Shown in pieces: positions 25,493-33,459 of a DNA stretch of 64,000 nucleotides. The translations under genes were made by a program, and so were the position numbers. This stretch comes from Rikenellaceae bacterium (GTDB lineage Bacteria; Bacteroidota; Bacteroidia; Bacteroidales; Rikenellaceae): the NCBI GenBank assembly GCA_902363575.1, contig CABJAJ010000002.1, positions 434,001 through 498,000 on the forward strand, in the 5' to 3' direction. Each line of letters opens with the position of its first letter. The stretch's first letter is position 1. The notes beneath the pieces are model-generated. The model did not search any database. It saw only the letters and a program-made list of their open reading frames with translations, and was not told where the DNA came from.

Positions 25493-26017
25493 TTATTTTA
25501 TCGGCAGTTTTACACCCAGCACGATACCTGTCCGCAGCAAATCCGCCCCTTTTATCATCATGTCACTCTTGACCTGCCAGTACAGCGTCCATCCCGACCG
25601 CAGCTCATAATTGTGCTCGTAACCCACATGGATTCCGGCAAGAAACTTGTTCGTGTCGCTCCCTGCCGAAGCTCCGATACGCAAGTTGCCGTAATGGTTG
25701 CGTCCACGCACCACACAAGGTTTGTACGCCACACCGAAACCATAAGTGCGGTAGTTGCGCCAGAAGGATTCCGGACAAATATGACCGCAAGATTTACATT
25801 CCGTCCATTTCAGATAGCCGTTGGCGAAGAACTCCCACGCATGACGGTAGTTCATTTCATGCTCGTAAGCAAGCGTTACGTCCATGCCGTTCTCATACAG
25901 CAATCCCACGCCGAGCGAGAGGCGGCCGCCGTTGCGTTGCGCATGGGCATTGGTGGCAAACCCTATGCAGACAAGCATCAGTAACAAAACTGTTTTCAAT
26001 GTCTTTTTCATCGTCAT
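25493..26017 (-). CDS. traO: Conjugative transposon protein TraO
   Basis: 174 aa. The signal peptide (about 1-26, ending AHAQ) is followed by a small beta-rich outer-membrane-type domain with repeated G-x-x-Y-E-(N/H) strands: GVGLLYENGMDVTLAYEHE, IHVGYEHNYELRSGWTLYW. The length and the C-terminal GIVLGVKLPIK match the Bacteroides TraO family. The start overlaps the traN stop by four bases (ATGA at 26017-26014). Probably part of the outer-membrane complex. Confidence 0.88.
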   Translation of the reverse strand: MTMKKTLKTVLLLMLVCIGFATNAHAQRNGGRLSLGVGLLYENGMDVTLAYEHEMNYRHAWEFFANGYLKWTECKSCGHICPESFWRNYRTYGFGVAYKPCVVRGRNHYGNLRIGASAGSDTNKFLAGIHVGYEHNYELRSGWTLYWQVKSDMMIKGADLLRTGIVLGVKLPIK

Positions 26018-26865
26018 TCCTCCTCCAATAAAGCGGTGTTAAATGAATCGGCCGACAGCACATCCTCGTAGTCGATGTTCAGGCTGATATTGCGCCCGCT
26101 GATTTGTTGTTCCGTCATTTCGATAGTCAGCAGCTTGTCGTTCGGAAAGGTCATCTTTTTCACGACAATCACGTTCCGGTAGCCGTGCTTGAACGTCTTG
26201 CCGTGTTCCAATACCAGGGCAGGAGTCAGCTCGATGGTCTGCGCGTTAGTTGCCTTCGAAAGTTTCTTGTCCGACAGTTTCACCCGTATCTCGTCGATGT
26301 CGAAACGGATGTTCGTTTTGTTCTCGATGGAAAAGTCGATGAAGAAGTAGTCGCCCACCGAGTAAATATTGTTCAGGCGCATCACCATTCGGTGCGCCTT
26401 GGTCGCCACGTTGCGGATTTTCGCGGGCGAGTTCCACACCCGTCTTGCAAAACGCACCATGTCGGCTGTGGACATCGAGACCGTAGGATTGTTGTAGGCA
26501 TCCCGTTCCTGTAGCTGAATTTCCTTGTCTGCCACCGCCTCGCTTATCCGCGTGGTGTAGATGAGTGCATACTGCGTGCGATAGCGTTCCGTTACGATGG
26601 TGACGATGGCCAGCACTTCACCGTCCTCGTGTCCCGTCTCTTTGGGCTTTAACCGGATGATGTTCTCAATGGGTTGGTCGCCCGCCACCTTGTCTGTGGA
26701 AATATCCACGAAGCGGACCGGTTCCGAGGCTGTGATGACGGTCGTTACCTGTTCATTGACAGTCAGCCGTTCCATCTCTTCGTATGTACGCTGAGCCTGT
26801 GCGTTCCGTGTGGCAAAAAGTCCTGCCGCCAGAAGAAATGCAGTTATAATTATTTTCTTGTTCAT
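26014..26865 (-). CDS. traN: Conjugative transposon protein TraN
   Basis: 283 aa, with a signal peptide (about 1-24, FATRNAQAQ). The mature part is a VirB9/TraN-like beta domain: VTTVITASEPVRFVDIS near the N-terminus and YRNVIVVKKMTFP towards the end. It probably works with TraM in the channel core, as VirB9 does with VirB10. It follows a methyltransferase gene by 21 bases and overlaps traO by four. Confidence 0.88.
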   Translation of the reverse strand: MNKKIIITAFLLAAGLFATRNAQAQRTYEEMERLTVNEQVTTVITASEPVRFVDISTDKVAGDQPIENIIRLKPKETGHEDGEVLAIVTIVTERYRTQYALIYTTRISEAVADKEIQLQERDAYNNPTVSMSTADMVRFARRVWNSPAKIRNVATKAHRMVMRLNNIYSVGDYFFIDFSIENKTNIRFDIDEIRVKLSDKKLSKATNAQTIELTPALVLEHGKTFKHGYRNVIVVKKMTFPNDKLLTIEMTEQQISGRNISLNIDYEDVLSADSFNTALLEEE

Positions 26866-26886
26866 ATCGTTTCTGTTGATATTTTT

Positions 26887-27690
26887 TTATTTCTTTATTT
26901 CCCTTATTTCGCTTTCTTTAATCCCATGACCACGTTCCAGTTCCTCCCGAATCCGTCGTCCGGCAATTTCGCAATACGTCGGTTCAATCTCGAATCCGAT
27001 GTAATGCCGTCCCGTGCGGATGGCGGCAATGGCGGTCGTACCCGAACCGATGCAGTTGTCCAGCACCACATCGCCCTCGTTGGTATAGGTGCGCATCAGG
27101 TACTCTATCAAGGCTACCGGCTTCTGTGTCGGATGATAGAATGCTCCTGTCTTGTGTTCCTTGGGTATGGAAATGACAGAGGTCGGGTACTTGTCTTCGG
27201 CAACACGCACCGGAGCCAGTTTCATTTCACCGTAACAGCGGTTCGTGAAACCGTCCGTCTTGCGCCGTCCATGATTTTTCCGTTCCGGTGGACACGGCAT
27301 CATCTGAGGATGATATACCGGCTGACGGTCGTAGAACACGATGATGTCCTCATGCTGGCGTAGCGGCATCCGGTTGGCATTCAGGTGACCCGTTACCCGG
27401 TCTTTCCGCCACACGAGGTTATACCGCCACATCCGGGGTTGCGAGAGCATGAGCCGCGCCGAGAAGATGCCCTGCGCAAAGAGGATAACGGGGCTTCCCG
27501 GCTTGGTGATCCTGCGGTACTGTTCCCACAACGCTTCGAGCGGTATCTGCCTGTCCCAGTGTACCGCCTTGTTGCTACGGTTCAACACGCCGTAAGGCAA
27601 ATCCGCTATCACGGCATCGACACTGCCGTTCGCCATGAGCTTCATGCCCTCGATACAGTCCATATTATATATGTTGTCAATCTCTATCAT
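26887..27690 (-). CDS. DNA methyltransferase, beta-type (N4/N6), in the tra operon
   Basis: 267 aa. Catalytic motif IV ADLPYG is at 29-34 (D-x-P-Y form), HPTQKPVALIEYL (motif X/I region) at 186-198, and DNCIGSGTTAIAA (SAM-binding motif I) at 211-223. That order is typical of stand-alone beta-class methylases. No restriction enzyme lies nearby, so it is an orphan. Its place between traM and traN suggests it is made during transfer and marks the element's DNA against host restriction. It begins 11 bases after traM ends. Confidence 0.9.
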   Translation of the reverse strand: MIEIDNIYNMDCIEGMKLMANGSVDAVIADLPYGVLNRSNKAVHWDRQIPLEALWEQYRRITKPGSPVILFAQGIFSARLMLSQPRMWRYNLVWRKDRVTGHLNANRMPLRQHEDIIVFYDRQPVYHPQMMPCPPERKNHGRRKTDGFTNRCYGEMKLAPVRVAEDKYPTSVISIPKEHKTGAFYHPTQKPVALIEYLMRTYTNEGDVVLDNCIGSGTTAIAAIRTGRHYIGFEIEPTYCEIAGRRIREELERGHGIKESEIREIKK

Positions 27691-27701
27691 GGCTTCCGTT
27701 T

Positions 27702-28853
27702 TTACTGTTTCTCACGTCCGTTCACCAGATAGACGAAAGTGCCGTATTTCAGCTTTACCTTATTTTTTTTGATAGCTTTGCCGATGGCATTGCTCGTTTT
27801 CTGGTAGGCATTCGTAGCGGCTTGCATTCCCCATTGCGAGAGACTGTTGCCGTAACTGCCGGTATTCATGTTCAGATTCCCCGACACCGCACCGCTTGCC
27901 ACATCCTTGCTCGTTTCCCGGAACTGGCTGTTCGGTACATAAAGCCCCTCCATGCCGTCCGTGTCGTAAAGGGACAGGCTGACCTTCACCAGTTCGTCCT
28001 CGATGAGAATGCTGGTGATGTTCCCCTTCACACGCCCCGACGAGAAGCCGCTCATGGTGGCATACAGATACGACCCTCGTTTGACCACGCACTCGTTGAT
28101 CTCCACGTCGTCGAGCAGACGCAACCGCACACGCGAGCCGTCCACCGCTTTGATGTCCTCGTCGATAATGGCCTTTATCAGTTTCGGTTCACGGGCATTG
28201 ACCGCAAGCGTATTGAAGTAATCCGAAGCCGTCTTTACCTTGCGTACCACTTCGCTGGGCGGTTCGTTCTCTGACGGGGCTTTTACCGAACGGCTCTCTT
28301 CCTCTATTTTTCCCTTAACCTCTATGGTTGCCGTCGGGGGTTGCGCCGATGCGGTACTGTCCGTATCGGTCGCCGGTAATACCTCATTGCGTCCTCTCAA
28401 CCTTGCTTCGGCAAGGGCTTTCTCCAGTTCCGCGAGAGCTTCTTGCTCGCGCGTCTTGGCATCGGCAATTTGCGCTGCCGCAGCCTTTTCCTGCTGTTGC
28501 TCATCGAGCAGGGCGATGTCGTCCACCGTGTATTGCGATTCATATTCTTCCTTGTTGTCATCGGGTTCATCTCGTTCTATGTTATCCACTGCGGAGTAAT
28601 CCTGTATCTTACCCCATGATTTGGCCATGTTCTCGTACTTGCTGCCTATGCCGTCACCGCCTTTAAGCCGGGCATCCGGCAAATCGGGGTTCAAAAACTC
28701 CGTTGTCTGCAGCGTCTTGTCCGGAATCTCCGCCGTTTCGGTCTGAAACAGGTCGAAGATGAAGTACGATGCAACCAGAAGCGGGATATACAGGACAGCC
28801 GGAAGCATATACTTCGGCTCCCTGAAATTGATTTTATCAAATATCTTCATCAT
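27702..28853 (-). CDS. traM: Conjugative transposon protein TraM (VirB10-like)
   Basis: 383 aa from the ATG pair at 28853/28850 (MMKIFDKINF). The frame extends twelve codons upstream into the preceding gene, which I do not use. One inner-membrane helix (about 16-34) is followed by an Asp/Glu-rich periplasmic region, a coiled coil rich in Ala/Glu/Gln, and a C-terminal domain with AVDGSRVRLRLLDDVEI and KVKLKYGTFVYLV. This layout matches Bacteroides TraM and VirB10, which spans the envelope and gates the channel. Confidence 0.88.
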   Translation of the reverse strand: MMKIFDKINFREPKYMLPAVLYIPLLVASYFIFDLFQTETAEIPDKTLQTTEFLNPDLPDARLKGGDGIGSKYENMAKSWGKIQDYSAVDNIERDEPDDNKEEYESQYTVDDIALLDEQQQEKAAAAQIADAKTREQEALAELEKALAEARLRGRNEVLPATDTDSTASAQPPTATIEVKGKIEEESRSVKAPSENEPPSEVVRKVKTASDYFNTLAVNAREPKLIKAIIDEDIKAVDGSRVRLRLLDDVEINECVVKRGSYLYATMSGFSSGRVKGNITSILIEDELVKVSLSLYDTDGMEGLYVPNSQFRETSKDVASGAVSGNLNMNTGSYGNSLSQWGMQAATNAYQKTSNAIGKAIKKNKVKLKYGTFVYLVNGREKQ

Positions 28854-28860
28854 ACATCTT

Positions 28861-29343
28861 TTAATTGAGTTGTACATACTTGCCTTCAATGCTGCAGTTT
28901 TTCAGCACTTCTGCGTTTTCCACTCCGAATGCGATCAGGATGCTGCCGCAACCGGGAGAATCGCCGCGTGTTCCGTCCGGGCGGTAAAACCGGATGCGGT
29001 GGCGCAGGAATTTCATGCCCGTCGCTTTCTCGAAAATGACGTCCTGAAACATTTTGGAATCGCAACGGTTGAACAACAGCGCGATGCCGTTGCCGTGTTC
29101 CGCCAACTTTCGGACAAACTGTTCGATAAGGGGACGCGAGTACGGAGGATTGAGCCATACACGCCCTTCCCATTTCAGGGACAATCCGTCCATGTCCCGG
29201 TCATACATGACCTCGGCGGTCGGCCACAACGGACGGACAGGGGCGCAAGGGTCAAGGTCGAACCTGCCTAACGCTTTCAGCACCTCCTTCGGGGTGTACC
29301 ATTCGTCCGACGAGCGGACTGATTTTTCAAATCGTGTATTCAT
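28861..29343 (-). CDS. Phage-type N6-adenine methyltransferase (Dam) in the tra operon
   Basis: 160 aa from the ATG at 29343, chosen because AAAGGAG lies eight bases upstream. The frame's first ATG (29367) would overlap traL. Features are DEWYTPKEVLKALG near 14, FDLDPCAP near 28 and WLNPPYS near 63 (catalytic NPPY). This is the arrangement of phage DNA N6-adenine methyltransferases. A second orphan methylase (26887) lies two genes on. Both probably protect transferred DNA from restriction. Confidence 0.88.
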   Translation of the reverse strand: MNTRFEKSVRSSDEWYTPKEVLKALGRFDLDPCAPVRPLWPTAEVMYDRDMDGLSLKWEGRVWLNPPYSRPLIEQFVRKLAEHGNGIALLFNRCDSKMFQDVIFEKATGMKFLRHRIRFYRPDGTRGDSPGCGSILIAFGVENAEVLKNCSIEGKYVQLN

Positions 29344-29353
29344 AAGCACTCCT

Positions 29354-29734
29354 TTATTGCGGTTCATATTTCTTGTTCTCGTTCCGATTTTCCCTTATTT
29401 CACCCCCTTGCAGCCTCTTGTGTCTTTCCCGCAGCACCGAATCCTGCATTTCCGTCGCCGTGCGTGTCGGCCGGCTGTTGCGGTATGCCATCGTAATGCG
29501 ATAGATGTTCCAAGTGAACCCTCCGATAGCGAAACCGAAGACGATGACCAGAAAAAGTATCCGGTGCGCGTTGGCGAATCCCTGTACCTTGGCGGCAGCC
29601 TTGTCGATACGTGTCGCTTGGGCGAACTTTCGTCCGGCGGACACCTCCCGCTCGTAACGGTCTTTGTATTTCGGATCGTTCTTGTCCGGCATCTTTTCAC
29701 CGAAGAGCATCCGCCTGAATCCCTTGATATTCAT
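29354..29734 (-). CDS. traL: Conjugative transposon protein TraL (DUF3989)
   Basis: 126 aa. One membrane segment (about 58-78, ILFLVIVFGFAIGGFTWNIY) lies between a basic cytoplasmic N-terminus and a charged C-terminus. Size, the single membrane helix and the place between traK and traM match the TraL/DUF3989 family. The role is unknown; it is probably an inner-membrane accessory of the channel. It starts 12 bases after traK. Confidence 0.85.
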   Translation of the reverse strand: MNIKGFRRMLFGEKMPDKNDPKYKDRYEREVSAGRKFAQATRIDKAAAKVQGFANAHRILFLVIVFGFAIGGFTWNIYRITMAYRNSRPTRTATEMQDSVLRERHKRLQGGEIRENRNENKKYEPQ

Positions 29735-29746
29735 AAACTCCGTTGT

Positions 29747-30361
29747 TTAGTAGTTGATCTTCGTTTTCTGTTCGATGTCCTTGTTCAGCAGGGTACGCCA
29801 GTTCACGATAAGCAGCCCATGCGGATTGTTCTCTGTTCGGGGTACACGCTTGAGCTGTCCTGCCGTCACCAGTTCACGCATCAGGATATTGCTCCGTCGC
29901 TCGATGCGCTGCCGTCCGTAGTAGGTGAACTCCATCTTCTCCTTGTTGAAAGCCACGCTGTCGCAATAGATGGAGAACACCGAACTCGTACCCAAAATGT
30001 TGGAGTAGAAACCCTTTTCCTTGAGCGTGTTGTATTGTGCCAACCCCGTCTCATCGACTAAATACATCGCTTTTTCCATCGTATAGCGGATATATTTGTC
30101 ATCCGGCGGTAACGTGAAAAAATAATGATGAAACATCTCCACATGGCTTTTGGCTTCCACATCAAGCGTTTCGTCCATTGTCGTGCGATTCACGAGGATA
30201 GGCACGTTGCCGTCCAGCACATACACCTTCTTCTGCGCATCCGAGACCATCGTCCGGGCTGTCCAGATGCTTGACAAGCTGATGATGACACATCCCACGA
30301 GAAAAGCGGTACAGATGATGCCCACCAGTCTGATTTTGTTTTCCAAATTCTTGATGACCAT
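29747..30361 (-). CDS. traK: Conjugative transposon protein TraK
   Basis: 204 aa. An N-terminal membrane helix (about 13-31) is followed by a VirB8-like periplasmic domain. LENKIRLVGIICTAFLVGC at the start and a later FFTLPPDDKYI are typical of the Bacteroides TraK family. VirB8-type proteins nucleate assembly of the inner-membrane channel. It is flanked by the 131-aa gene (three-base gap) and traL. Confidence 0.9.
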   Translation of the reverse strand: MVIKNLENKIRLVGIICTAFLVGCVIISLSSIWTARTMVSDAQKKVYVLDGNVPILVNRTTMDETLDVEAKSHVEMFHHYFFTLPPDDKYIRYTMEKAMYLVDETGLAQYNTLKEKGFYSNILGTSSVFSIYCDSVAFNKEKMEFTYYGRQRIERRSNILMRELVTAGQLKRVPRTENNPHGLLIVNWRTLLNKDIEQKTKINY

Positions 30362-30364
30362 CGG

Positions 30365-30760
30365 TTATTCCCTTTTACCGTTCAACATCTGTACATATTC
30401 CGTGTGCAGCATGGGTATGACCGCATCCCGAAGTTCCGTCAAAAGATTCTCGAACTCCGCCGAGAATATCTCCACGTAATAGCCCTGCATCTCCACATGG
30501 ACAAGCACCCACCAGATTCCTCTTTTGCGCTTACCAGCGTTCCGCTGCAGCAGGGCAAGACGCAGCTTGTACGTTAGGTACGTCACTAAGGGGGCGATGT
30601 ACCGGTCGTCGTACTCGAAGGCTTCGTCCAGTTCTTCATACTGCGGGTCGATGCGGTGGTTCTCCGCCACCTCGCAAACCTCTTTTCTCGCTCGTTCCTG
30701 TGCAAAGGACATAAATTTCTCATCCTTGCACCAGCTTTTGATTTTCTCTTGCAATTTCAT
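30365..30760 (-). CDS. Tra operon protein of unknown function
   Basis: 131 aa, soluble, no signal peptide. It is rich in charged and aromatic residues, with an acidic centre (YEELDEAFEYDDRYIAP) and no recognised domain. Placed between traJ (41 bases) and traK (three bases), it is co-expressed with the inner-membrane channel genes. I do not know a family name. Confidence 0.65.
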   Translation of the reverse strand: MKLQEKIKSWCKDEKFMSFAQERARKEVCEVAENHRIDPQYEELDEAFEYDDRYIAPLVTYLTYKLRLALLQRNAGKRKRGIWWVLVHVEMQGYYVEIFSAEFENLLTELRDAVIPMLHTEYVQMLNGKRE

Positions 30761-30801
30761 GTTGTTATGATTTTTATTGGGTTTATATTATCTTTTGCGG
30801 A

Positions 30802-31935
30802 TTATCTCATGATGCCGCCCAACCCTCCGGTTGCCGTCATCTTCGCCTGCTGTGCCACGCCCTCGCCGAAGTTTCGGGTAGAGAATGCCGTGTCGCCCTC
30901 CGGTATCATCCATGCCGCCAAGTCCGGAACAAGGTTCAGGCACTTGAGAGCTACAATCGAAGCCGCCATCAGGTAGCCCGCCGAGAAGAACGAGTTCTGC
31001 AGGTAGGCGGCCATCGTCTGCTCGCTGGCGGTTATCGCCGTCAGGTTCTCGATTTGGATGCACAATACAATGTCAAAGAGCAGCAGCACGTAGAAGCCCA
31101 CGAAGTAGAGCATCGCCCCGTAGAAATGCACCGTCAGATAGCGTGTCAGCCACTTCGCCCAAGCACCTTCCCATTTTGGCAGGATGCTGAACGCCCACTG
31201 TATCGGCCCGAAAATCGTCAGCATTCCCAACAGGATTTGTTGGCAGTAAATCGTAGCCCACCAACCGATTCGGAACACCACGAGGGCAATCAGCATGATA
31301 ATTTTGTCTATCCCCACGATGACACCTGCCGTCAAAGACGTGAACCACAACTTCGCCGCATCCTTTTCCATGTTCGTCACTTCGTCCACACCGGTCTGCT
31401 CCATTGTCGCCTCTATCAGATTGGGATCGGATGTGCCTGTGTGGGCGACATCCGCCTGTGCCTGCAGGTTCGTGTACATCGTGTCACGCACATGGATGAG
31501 CTGCTGAACTTCCTCGAACCTGTCCGATATCTGTGAAGCTTCGGCTTCATACAGGTCATGGGTGTACGAACCTATGCAGTTAGGGATGTAGGACAGGAAA
31601 TCGAGAAAACACCAGTTGTTCCGGCTCCCCGCCATACCCGTGTCCGCAGGCGGATACCACCAGCAGATGATAATCGACACGGCAAGCGGCCTAAACAGCT
31701 TCATCACGTCCAACGGCTCGTGCTTTACCATCATCTTGTAGGCGATACCTGCCGCCATGACGATGGAGAACAGTGCCGCGAGTGCCATGCACATCTGCAA
31801 TATCCACCAAAAAGGTCCCTGCGCACCGGTAAAAGTCGCGTCAGTCAGAAACTCGTTGGTCTGAAAGATGACATCATCTATTTCCTCCTCCAACAGGTTG
31901 ATGCCGAAATCCGAAAGTATATCTCCGTTTGCCAT
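30802..31935 (-). CDS. traJ: Conjugative transposon protein TraJ (polytopic membrane, VirB6-like)
   Basis: 377 aa with about six to seven membrane segments, e.g. WWILQMCMALAALFSIVMAA (46-65), PLAVSIIICWWYP, LTAGVIVGIDKIIMLIALVV and YGAMLYFVGFYVLLLFDIVL. This matches Bacteroides TraJ, the counterpart of VirB6 at the inner-membrane pore. The C-terminus ends GGLGGIMR. It is preceded by traI after 12 bases. Confidence 0.9.
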   Translation of the reverse strand: MANGDILSDFGINLLEEEIDDVIFQTNEFLTDATFTGAQGPFWWILQMCMALAALFSIVMAAGIAYKMMVKHEPLDVMKLFRPLAVSIIICWWYPPADTGMAGSRNNWCFLDFLSYIPNCIGSYTHDLYEAEASQISDRFEEVQQLIHVRDTMYTNLQAQADVAHTGTSDPNLIEATMEQTGVDEVTNMEKDAAKLWFTSLTAGVIVGIDKIIMLIALVVFRIGWWATIYCQQILLGMLTIFGPIQWAFSILPKWEGAWAKWLTRYLTVHFYGAMLYFVGFYVLLLFDIVLCIQIENLTAITASEQTMAAYLQNSFFSAGYLMAASIVALKCLNLVPDLAAWMIPEGDTAFSTRNFGEGVAQQAKMTATGGLGGIMR

Positions 31936-31947
31936 AGCCCTGTCTTT

Positions 31948-32715
31948 TTATTTCCCTCTGTTTACACTCTCGTTGTCATCTTCGCCGTTTCCGTTGCTGC
32001 CCGATTGCGAACCACGCACCGCAAGGCGTGATTCCTGCCACCGGCTCATGGCATTGCGGACAATACCGCCTTTATGCAGGGTACGGTTGTCCGTTGCGTT
32101 CAGCAGTGCATTCGTCACCGTTGCGTTCTGACGCTTGGCAAGGTAGCCCACTAAAATCTCGTTCTGCCGTGCCACATCCTCGTAAATGCGCAGATACTCC
32201 TTCTTTCGCTGGGCATTGGGCATATAGGCGTCTTTCGTGGCTTTGATGGCACACTGATAGACGTGGTAGTATTCCGTCCACCGTTCCTTGTCGGCCGGAG
32301 TGCCACCGGACAGGAGAATACGGTCGATGTTGCGCCGGAACCGCTCCATCTGTCCGCTGACCTTATCGCCCTCGGCAAGCCATGCGATGTCCACCTGCCG
32401 GTCGGCAACGTTCAACGCCTCGACCTTCGCCCGCTTGACCAAGGCCGAATCAATGGCTTCCGCTTCGTCCACCTGGTTGTAGAGATTGATACCGGCAAGC
32501 GTGCGGAACGAGAGCTTGTTTTTGGCCGCTGCCGACTTCTTGTATTTGTTGTGCAGCACGGAATAATAGAGGTCGGGCGAGAGTGCGCCCGTACCGGTCT
32601 CCATGACCGTTACCTGATTCTGCTTCGGCGAATCATGGTTGTACGTTACATACTGTGCGTGTACGGCTGTCGTTACGGTGACCGCCACCGCCATGAGTAA
32701 TAGTTTTCTGTTCAT
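31948..32715 (-). CDS. traI: Conjugative transposon protein TraI-like (DUF5045 type)
   Basis: 255 aa. The signal peptide (about 1-21, AVHAQ) is followed by a long helical periplasmic body: DLYYSVLHNKYKKSAAAKNKL, then QMERFRRNIDRILLSGG. This corresponds to the exported protein found next to traJ in CTnDOT-type operons and called TraI. It is probably a periplasmic component of the channel. Naming is by position and character, not by a catalytic motif. Confidence 0.72.
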   Translation of the reverse strand: MNRKLLLMAVAVTVTTAVHAQYVTYNHDSPKQNQVTVMETGTGALSPDLYYSVLHNKYKKSAAAKNKLSFRTLAGINLYNQVDEAEAIDSALVKRAKVEALNVADRQVDIAWLAEGDKVSGQMERFRRNIDRILLSGGTPADKERWTEYYHVYQCAIKATKDAYMPNAQRKKEYLRIYEDVARQNEILVGYLAKRQNATVTNALLNATDNRTLHKGGIVRNAMSRWQESRLAVRGSQSGSNGNGEDDNESVNRGK

Positions 32716-32733
32716 ATTCTTCTCTTTTTGTCG

Positions 32734-33459
32734 TTAATAATCCAGTCTTCCGGCTCCGCGCCAACGCCCGAAGGCGTCATCGAGAATCTCCCGCATGGTG
32801 CGGGAGCGATATACCTTTGCCTTCCAATAGCCGATACGCACCTGTATATACCGCCATGTCTCGAAATACGCACGGTTCAGATGCCGCTCGATGTTGTCCA
32901 ATGAGCGGTTGATGGCCTCCAACACCATCAGCAGGTCGGAGGTCGAGCAGGCTGCCGCTCCGGTGGCATACAGCACGAGGTCGCTCACGGACTTGTAGAG
33001 CTGTTCCCCCTCACGGGCAATCGCCCTCAGCCCCCTCGCATTGATGGAGATAATCAGGGTATCTGCGGATTCGATGCGTCCCCGTTTCAATATCTTCGCA
33101 TTGAAATCCTCCAACAATGATTTATAGTCGCCGATACGGTCGCTGACCGATGTGTAGGTATTCTTGACGTTCAGCACCGTGCGCAACGACTGGTACATGA
33201 CGTCGATGACATCGAACGCACGGGTGTACCGGTCAAGGTCGATATTCAGCTCTTTATAGCCCCCGACTTCCTTACAGCTGTATTCGTGCAACAGTTTGTT
33301 GCTGTACTCCAAGGTACTGCGGGCCAACAACAGGCTGCGCTGCTTCTTGTGGTCGTTGATGTAGGCTTCGACGGAGACTATATCGAAAGTCCACTGCGCC
33401 TTGGCGATACCGGGCAGCAGGAAGAGCAGCAATGCGGCTATCCGTAAAATGCGTTTCAT
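32734..33459 (-). CDS. Exported helical tra-operon protein, unknown function
   Basis: 241 aa, with a signal peptide (about 1-21, GIAKAQ) and an all-helical mature part. Two Cys (AACST) lie near residue 170. The start overlaps the stop of the 848-aa gene by four bases (33456-33459), so the two are coupled. Its general appearance (exported, helical) is like the downstream TraI-type protein, suggesting an ancient relationship. Confidence 0.7.
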   Translation of the reverse strand: MKRILRIAALLLFLLPGIAKAQWTFDIVSVEAYINDHKKQRSLLLARSTLEYSNKLLHEYSCKEVGGYKELNIDLDRYTRAFDVIDVMYQSLRTVLNVKNTYTSVSDRIGDYKSLLEDFNAKILKRGRIESADTLIISINARGLRAIAREGEQLYKSVSDLVLYATGAAACSTSDLLMVLEAINRSLDNIERHLNRAYFETWRYIQVRIGYWKAKVYRSRTMREILDDAFGRWRGAGRLDY

